From positions 1-43,650 of IMG/VR virus record IMGVR_UViG_3300025122_005215: a stretch of 43,650 bases of DNA; one strand, written 5' to 3'. The notes beneath the pieces are model-generated. The model was given only the letters and a program-made list of their open reading frames with translations, made no database searches and was not told where the DNA came from. The DNA comes from a virus. The position numbers were made by a program, and so were the translations under genes. Within the stretch, counting starts at the first letter, position 1; each line of letters begins with the position of its first letter. Positions 39,514 to 43,650 of the stretch are shown here, in pieces.

Positions 39514-39526
39514 GTAAATATTTATA
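39513..39526. promoter_or_regulatory. shared divergent late promoter between acidic gene and gene 17
   Basis: Minus strand TATAAATA (39519-39526) ends 5 bp before the ATG at 39513. Plus strand TGTAAATA (39513-39520) ends 6 bp before the GTG at 39527. Both lie in one near-palindromic 14-bp segment, TGTAAATATTTATA, which is the whole intergenic region. Confidence 0.6.
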
Positions 39527-41245
39527 GTGCCGAGGCTAAAAAAGGACGATAAATTTTATTTAGGTAATACAAATCTACCTAACCCTAATATGGAGTACGA
39601 GTGGACTCCCGAGATGGTAAAGTCTCTTAAGAAGGCGAGACAGAATATTCTTCATTTTGCAGAAAACTTTTTTCACATTGTTAATCTCGATCAAGGCAAA
39701 ATGTTAATAACTTTATATTCTTATCAAAAAAGAGTATTACGTAGTTTAAGAGATTATAGATTTGTAGCCTGTTTAGCTAGTAGACAGACAGGAAAAACTA
39801 CTATGATGACAATTTATGCTTTATGGATTGCTTGTTTTCAAGACGATCAACGTATATTAATTGTTGCTAATAAAGAACAAACTGCTATTAGTATTTTTTC
39901 ACGAGTTAGACTTGCATACGAGAATTTACCAAATTATTTAAAACCGGGAGTTGTAGAGTATGGTAAAACTTCTATGAAATTAGCCAATGGTAGTAGTATT
40001 GGTATTAGTACTACAAGCTCAGACGCTGGTCGTGGTGAATCTGTTAATGTACTAATTTTAGATGAGTTAGCGTTCATCCCAAATAATCTCGTTGAATCTT
40101 TTTGGAAGTCAGTATATCCTATTATTTCTGCCTCAACAAAATCTAAAATATTTGTAGCATCTACTCCAAACGGTAGTGGTAATTTATTTCATACATTATA
40201 CACAGAAGCAGTAAAAGGAATAAACAACTGGCAAGCAGAAAAAATATTATGGCATGAAGTTCCTGGTCGTGATGAAAAATGGAAACGTGACACAATTAGA
40301 TCTATAGGCAGTGAAGAAGCCTTTGCGCAAGAGTTTGATTGTAAGTTTCTCGATACTGGTGATTCATTTATTGATGAAATCTTTTTTGAAAAATTATTTG
40401 CAAAGACAACCGAACCCACTTATGTGTTCGATGACGGTTGTTATAAGATATGGACTGAGCCCGATAAAGATCATTTATATACTATTGGAGTTGATGTAGC
40501 AGAAGGAGTTGGTCAAAATTTTAGCGTTATACAAGTCTTAGATATAACTGACTTACAAGATATAAAACAAGTCGCAGAATATGCATCTAATGAAATCAAT
40601 CCATTTGAGTTTACTACTAAGGTCCGTGATATATGTTATCACTGGGGAGCACCTCCGGTATTAATAGAAAGAAATAATTGTGGTAGTCAGGTGGTCGATA
40701 ATTTATATCACCAATATAATTATAAAAACATAGTTAATTGGTCTCCTAAAATAGGTCAAATAAAATATGATAGGATAGGAGTGTATGCTCATACTAATAC
40801 CAAATATAAAGGTATTACTAATATGAGATATTGGGTTAATGATATTAAGTGTGTCGATATACAATCAAAACCTGCTGTCGTAGAAATGAAAAATTTTGTA
40901 AGATATCCTAATGGGTCTTGGGCCGCACAACCTGGATTTGAGCATGATGATAGAGTTATGGCAATGGTATGGGCATTATTAATATTAGAAAATAGTGTTA
41001 TACAAAAATATTACAATGTCCTAGAAATTGATGACAATCAACGACCCGCAAAAATAGAACTAGGACCATATATCGATCAAAAGTTTAGCAACTTCTTGCA
41101 AGAGTATAAAATGCAAAATATTGACGATACCTGGAAACCACATGAAGTTCACTTTACAGATATAAATATTTTTAATCAAGACGATGGGCCTAACTATAAT
41201 GCAGATATGGACGAATTAGAAGCACAAGGATATGTTAAAGTATGA
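39527..41245 (+). CDS. 17: terminase large subunit gp17
   Basis: A 572-aa packaging motor (T4 gp17 is 610 aa). The ATPase domain has Walker A-like SRQTGKTTMM near residue 87, VLILDELAFIP (Walker B with catalytic Glu) and ASTPNGSGNLF (motif III). The RNase H-fold nuclease has TIGVDVAEGVGQNFS, IERNNCGSQV and HDDRVMAMVWAL with catalytic acids. The start is GTG, immediately next to the divergent late promoter, leaving no room for a ribosome-binding site. It ends with a 4-bp overlap with the tube-like gene. Confidence 0.95.
   Translation: MPRLKKDDKFYLGNTNLPNPNMEYEWTPEMVKSLKKARQNILHFAENFFHIVNLDQGKMLITLYSYQKRVLRSLRDYRFVACLASRQTGKTTMMTIYALWIACFQDDQRILIVANKEQTAISIFSRVRLAYENLPNYLKPGVVEYGKTSMKLANGSSIGISTTSSDAGRGESVNVLILDELAFIPNNLVESFWKSVYPIISASTKSKIFVASTPNGSGNLFHTLYTEAVKGINNWQAEKILWHEVPGRDEKWKRDTIRSIGSEEAFAQEFDCKFLDTGDSFIDEIFFEKLFAKTTEPTYVFDDGCYKIWTEPDKDHLYTIGVDVAEGVGQNFSVIQVLDITDLQDIKQVAEYASNEINPFEFTTKVRDICYHWGAPPVLIERNNCGSQVVDNLYHQYNYKNIVNWSPKIGQIKYDRIGVYAHTNTKYKGITNMRYWVNDIKCVDIQSKPAVVEMKNFVRYPNGSWAAQPGFEHDDRVMAMVWALLILENSVIQKYYNVLEIDDNQRPAKIELGPYIDQKFSNFLQEYKMQNIDDTWKPHEVHFTDINIFNQDDGPNYNADMDELEAQGYVKV
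41161..41168 (+). promoter_or_regulatory. possible late promoter inside gene 17
   Basis: Exact TATAAATA on the plus strand, 73 bp before the ATG at 41242. Placement within coding sequence makes chance occurrence possible. Confidence 0.3.
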
Positions 41246-41829
41246 ACCAAGCACCACTTAATAAAAATAGACAAGATAAATTTATACTAGTTTTAAACTT
41301 ACCCGACGGTATAAAAAATATTGTAGATAATATAACTAGAAATACAAATAGAATTGACGCTAATAGCTTAGAAATTAGTATTGCTGGAGCTGTTACACCT
41401 ACTATTAGTATACCTGAAAAAACTGTTCCATATGGAGCACAAACTATAAAAGTTAGCTCTCACACGCGCCCAGCATATGAATCTCTAAATTTAGATTTTA
41501 AAATTGATAACGAATTTAAAAATTATTGGGCAATATATAAATGGCTTGATATTATTAATGATATTAAAACTGGTAACTTTAATGAAGACGATATTATAAA
41601 ATATAAATCAGCTCAAGAGTTATCAAGCCCTTCTCAGCAACTTCCTATATATTCATCTAATTTAACAGTATTCGGTTTAGATGAATATGAAAACAGAAAA
41701 ATTCAATGGGACTATATTGGAGCCTTTCCAACTAAATTAGCTGAAATTAAATGGAACTATGCTATTAGCGAAGAAATTACTTCATCGGCTACTTTTGAGT
41801 TTACAAGAATAGAAGCAAAATTAATTTGA
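41242..41829 (+). CDS. tail-tube-like structural protein
   Basis: A 195-aa protein between terminase and tail sheath. The sequence NKNRQDKFILVLNLPDG, TRPAYESLNLDFKIDNEFKNYWAIYKWLD and DYIGAFPTKLAEIKWNYAISEEITSSATFEFTRI is typical of myovirus tail-tube-fold proteins. T4 gp19 has a comparable GVFPTEISEIQLSY segment near its end. In most T4-like phages the tube gene 19 follows 18, so this may be a tube paralogue (tube initiator/terminator type) instead of gp19 itself. Only part of the neighbourhood is visible. Confidence 0.6.
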   Translation: MNQAPLNKNRQDKFILVLNLPDGIKNIVDNITRNTNRIDANSLEISIAGAVTPTISIPEKTVPYGAQTIKVSSHTRPAYESLNLDFKIDNEFKNYWAIYKWLDIINDIKTGNFNEDDIIKYKSAQELSSPSQQLPIYSSNLTVFGLDEYENRKIQWDYIGAFPTKLAEIKWNYAISEEITSSATFEFTRIEAKLI

Positions 41830-41934
41830 GTATTTTGCATAATACTCGCACGATTTTGAAAAAATTATTATAAGCAATATTACCGCACCTATAATAATAG
41901 TATACTTAAGATCATCTCCTGGGAACCATTTCAT
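41821..41934 (-). CDS. 37-aa single-TM peptide
   Basis: Starts MKWFPGDDLKYTIIIGAVIL and continues LIIIFSKSCEYYAKYSN. One strongly hydrophobic segment (residues 11-26) predicts a membrane anchor with a short acidic N-terminus. The ATG overlaps the TGA of the preceding 30-aa gene, and the 3' end overlaps the convergent 41242-41829 gene by 9 bp. Tight coupling in a four-gene string supports it. Function unknown; a small lysis or membrane-protein partner are possibilities. Confidence 0.5.
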   Translation of the reverse strand: MKWFPGDDLKYTIIIGAVILLIIIFSKSCEYYAKYSN

Positions 41935-42023
41935 ACTAAATGCCTACCAATAACTATCCCATTTATTATAGCAATAATTATTACAGTTATAGTCCAAATG
42001 ATTTTTTGCTTTTTATTAAGCAT
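41931..42023 (-). CDS. 30-aa single-TM peptide
   Basis: Translation MLNKKQKIIWTITVIIIAII then NGIVIGRHLV. A basic N-terminus and a hydrophobic run at about residues 8-27 predict one membrane span with the N-terminus inside. Its ATG overlaps the end of the 67-aa gene and its TGA overlaps the next ATG, so it is part of the ferredoxin operon. Too short to place in a family. Confidence 0.5.
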   Translation of the reverse strand: MLNKKQKIIWTITVIIIAIINGIVIGRHLV

Positions 42024-42219
42024 CATCATCATCACCTATCCCTTCTACAAGACAACCATCCGTTTCTTCTCCCTCATCAAGATCATGTTGTCTATATGCA
42101 TATAAAAGTATTCCGTACCACTGGTGGTATGGAGCATCGGGCCCGACCGGGTCTTGAATCCAATGTTCATTTCGGTGTACAAGGCCCCTTGCACGAGATT
42201 CGCGTTTATTATCTGGCAT
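42016..42219 (-). CDS. small acidic/aromatic protein downstream of ferredoxin
   Basis: A 67-aa protein starting MPDNKRESRARGLVHRNEHW, chosen because this ATG lies just inside the ferredoxin 3' end; in-frame ATGs at 42228 and 42225 are alternatives. The middle HWIQDPVGPDAPYHQWYGILLYAY is rich in Trp, Tyr and His. The tail GCLVEGIGDDDDA resembles the ferredoxin tail CPVDAIGDDGDA, hinting at a partial duplication. No family is recognised. Confidence 0.5.
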   Translation of the reverse strand: MPDNKRESRARGLVHRNEHWIQDPVGPDAPYHQWYGILLYAYRQHDLDEGEETDGCLVEGIGDDDDA

Positions 42220-42448
42220 CACCATCATCCCCGATTGCGTCGACTGGACAATTCTCCATAGCCTCTTTACATAACTTCTCTTCTTCTTCGTTTTGAGGTT
42301 GCTTGTAAACATATGAATAACCTTCCTCTGTCTGTCTGGTAAAATTATCTCTTGCTGTTTCGCGACACAAATCACAATCAATACATTGCGTATCTACATA
42401 ATATTTTCCTACTATGGTTTCAGATACCTTATCGTCAACATCTGCCAT
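42209..42448 (-). CDS. ferredoxin, single 4Fe-4S cluster
   Basis: A 79-aa protein with C22-x2-C25-x2-C28 (CIDCDLC) and C67-P (CPVDAI), the pattern of bacterial 4Fe-4S ferredoxins. It is acidic and soluble. It would carry single electrons; partners in T4-like phages could be radical-SAM enzymes (QueE would be one), ribonucleotide reductase or a host oxidoreductase. None is in the window. A late-like octamer ATTAAATA lies 5 bp before the ATG. Three very small genes follow it with overlapping ends. Confidence 0.85.
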   Translation of the reverse strand: MADVDDKVSETIVGKYYVDTQCIDCDLCRETARDNFTRQTEEGYSYVYKQPQNEEEEKLCKEAMENCPVDAIGDDGDAR

Positions 42449-42453
42449 AAAAA

Positions 42454-42461
42454 TATTTAAT
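42454..42461 (-). promoter_or_regulatory. late-promoter-like octamer of ferredoxin operon
   Basis: ATTAAATA on the minus strand, 5 bp before the ATG at 42448. It overlaps the stop codon of rmlA. Confidence 0.5.
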
Positions 42462-43323
42462 CAAAATAATAACTCATTACAATATTTGTCTTATACGAAC
42501 ATGCAGGCATTTTATTGACAATTTTTTGTAATTCTTCATATTTAATATTACCCTGTTTCCATGACTCTCCTTCAATACAACCAATCATTGTATTAGTTCT
42601 ATCTTGTATAGACTTTACATACATGGAAGCAGCAAACATTTCATCCGGATTCCCGGTATCAAACCAGGCATAATTACTATTTAAACTACTATGACCTAGT
42701 ACATTATCCTGTAAATAACTTTTATTTAAATCAGTAATTTCTAATTCACCTCTCGCAGATGGCTTCAACGCGCGCGCTCGCTCTCCTGCTGTATTATTAT
42801 AAAAATAAATACCAGTTACTGCTAAATTACTCATCGGACAATCTGGTTTTTCTTCTATAGAAACTATTGTTTCAGTTGCATCAAGCTCTATAACACCATA
42901 ATCAGATGGATTTGAAACCTTATAACTTACAACACAAGCCTTATTACCATTATTAAGCTCCGGTTTACGTATACCAGTAAAAATATTATCTCCTAAGATT
43001 AAACATACATCATCATCCCCTTGCCAAGCTTCAGCAATAATTAATGCCTCAGCTATACCAGCCGGATACATTTGTACTTTTAAAGTAAAATTAATCCCTA
43101 AATATGGCCGCGGCTTATCTGCTTGATGAAACAAATATAACAAATGAGGGTATGCTTGAGCATTTGTTATAATCATTATATCTTTTATCCCTAATTTTAT
43201 TAAAGTTGATAGAGGATAATAGATAGTAGGCTTATCGTAAATTGGTAAAAGTTGCTTTGAAACCGTTTTTGTACTAGGATAAACTCTTGATCCAGTACCG
43301 CCAGCTAATATGATGCCCTTCAT
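42457..43323 (-). CDS. rmlA: glucose-1-phosphate thymidylyltransferase
   Basis: A 288-aa protein, the usual RmlA length. It makes dTDP-glucose from dTTP and glucose-1-phosphate. Visible are LAGGTGSRVYPSTK and KQLLPIYDKPTIYYPL (nucleotide-binding signature), LILGDNIFTG (metal Asp), VVSYKVSNPSDYGVIEL, SIEEKP, VTGIYFYNN and AWFDTG. It is a late-strand gene with TATAAATA just before the ATG, whereas rmlB and the rmlD-like gene are in the replication operon. The pathway is therefore split over two transcription units. Confidence 0.94.
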   Translation of the reverse strand: MKGIILAGGTGSRVYPSTKTVSKQLLPIYDKPTIYYPLSTLIKLGIKDIMIITNAQAYPHLLYLFHQADKPRPYLGINFTLKVQMYPAGIAEALIIAEAWQGDDDVCLILGDNIFTGIRKPELNNGNKACVVSYKVSNPSDYGVIELDATETIVSIEEKPDCPMSNLAVTGIYFYNNTAGERARALKPSARGELEITDLNKSYLQDNVLGHSSLNSNYAWFDTGNPDEMFAASMYVKSIQDRTNTMIGCIEGESWKQGNIKYEELQKIVNKMPACSYKTNIVMSYYFD

Positions 43324-43324
43324 A

Positions 43325-43332
43325 TATTTATA
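43325..43332 (-). promoter_or_regulatory. late promoter before rmlA
   Basis: Exact TATAAATA on the minus strand but only 1 bp from the ATG at 43323. Either transcription starts inside the gene, or a later start or upstream promoter is used. Confidence 0.45.
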
Positions 43333-43380
43333 TTATAATGCTAATTTCGCCAAATCAACTAAAATATGTCCACGGAAAAC

Positions 43381-43388
43381 AATAAATA
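43381..43388 (+). promoter_or_regulatory. late promoter of gene 18
   Basis: AATAAATA, one base from consensus, followed by an AAAGG ribosome-binding site (43394-43398) and the ATG at 43406. This late message has a conventional short leader. Confidence 0.6.
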
Positions 43389-43405
43389 ATTGTAAAGGTT
43401 TTACT

Positions 43406-43650
43406 ATGAGTAGACGAACAATTCAATCACCAGGTGTAGAAATAAGGGAAATCGATTTAACACAGCGTCCCGCTGCTGCAGTAGGAACAAGTGTATTTAT
43501 CGCCGGATTCTCTGATCAAGGGCCAACAGATGAAATTTTTAATGTTGGTACGTTCGCAGAGTTTCAAGAAATTTACGGCAGTCCAACAAACTCCGCCGAG
43601 AGATATTTTTATCATTCGGCGCGACAAGTGTTTAATAGCGACGCCAATGT
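43406..43650 (+). CDS. 18: tail sheath protein gp18 (partial, runs off right edge)
   Basis: Only the first 81 codons are present. The N-terminus MSRRTIQSPGVEIREIDLTQ, then PAAAVGTSVFIAGFSDQGP and a TFAEFQEIYGSP motif, is the typical start of T4-like contractile sheath proteins, which have SPGVEI...DLS and FVGF..KGP...EF...FG. The ATG is 7 bp after AAAGG. The protein forms the outer contractile layer around the tail tube. Confidence 0.93.
   Translation, partial: MSRRTIQSPGVEIREIDLTQRPAAAVGTSVFIAGFSDQGPTDEIFNVGTFAEFQEIYGSPTNSAERYFYHSARQVFNSDAN

Noticed and set aside
41828-41847. GAGTATT/AATACTC 7-bp hairpin after the tail-tube-like gene
   Set aside because: Short AT-rich stem with no strong T-run; it also encodes the end of the 37-aa ORF. 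Too weak to call a terminator.
42220-42381. Longer 121-aa version of the gene after ferredoxin
   Set aside because: The extra 5' part lies wholly inside the ferredoxin gene in another frame; the ATG near its end gives the usual short overlap.
1-43650. tRNA genes, CRISPR arrays, insertion sequences, integrase or attachment sites
   Set aside because: No cloverleaf-like segment, regularly spaced repeat series, transposase or integrase was seen; gaps between genes are too short for most of these.

Overview
The window is a contiguous piece of a strongly AT-rich, tightly packed genome of a T4-like contractile-tailed phage (myovirus). The evidence is a syntenic set of T4 core genes: uvsY-uvsW-55-47-46, 43, uvsX, 41, 33?-59-32, 45, rnh, 61, then the virion genes 14, 17 and the start of 18. 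The style (very AT-rich, 4-bp ATGA gene overlaps, many sugar and nucleotide metabolism genes) resembles marine T4-like phages of the cyanophage/pelagiphage kind. The marine and pelagiphage reading is inference. No tRNA, CRISPR array, insertion sequence or integrase was seen, and no stretch over 300 bases lacks a gene.

Layout. (1) 1-5080, minus strand: a head-to-tail array of seven paralogous SGNH/GDSL-like proteins (six complete, one running off the left edge), interrupted by a 36-aa ORF and a truncated second copy of the promoter and 5' end of folE. (2) 5125-5778: folE (GTP cyclohydrolase I). (3) 5779-9658, minus strand: late-type genes including a possible capsid-targeted protein, a nucleotidyltransferase with a disordered N-terminus, an FkbM methyltransferase cassette flanked by 24-bp direct repeats, a PD-(D/E)XK/resolvase-like nuclease and a small Lys-rich protein. 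(4) 9704-34546, plus strand: the replication, recombination and transcription block. Inserts in it carry a glycosyltransferase (before 43), queC/guaC-like/class II glutamine amidotransferase/glycosyltransferase (between uvsX and 41), methyltransferase and DHH genes, and an rmlD-like/glycosyltransferase/rmlB trio (before rnh). (5) 34547-43650: late and virion genes on both strands: low-complexity proteins, a gp14-like neck protein, an acidic 482-aa protein with an internal late promoter, terminase gp17, a tail-tube-like protein, an operon of ferredoxin plus three very small genes (two single-TM peptides), rmlA, and the start of the tail sheath gene 18.

How it fits together. gp43, 45, 41, 59, 61, 32, Rnh, UvsX, UvsY, UvsW and 46/47 form the replisome and recombination machinery. 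gp55 (with a possible gp33) would direct late transcription from TATAAATA-like promoters, which are recognisable in front of most late genes. FolE, QueC, a GMP-reductase-like enzyme and a stand-alone glutaminase suggest 7-deazaguanine (preQ0 or amidated preQ0) metabolism, possibly DNA modification. QueD, QueE and DpdA are not in this window. RmlA, RmlB, an RmlD-like reductase and three glycosyltransferases suggest dTDP-sugar based glycosylation.

Most notable: the SGNH array whose conserved C-terminal KIKEYL codons also supply the ribosome-binding site of the next gene; the folE 5'-end duplication scar; the repeat-flanked FkbM cassette; and a repeated arrangement in which early (TATAAT) and late (TATAAATA) promoter elements lie only about 5-7 bp before start codons, predicting leaderless mRNAs.
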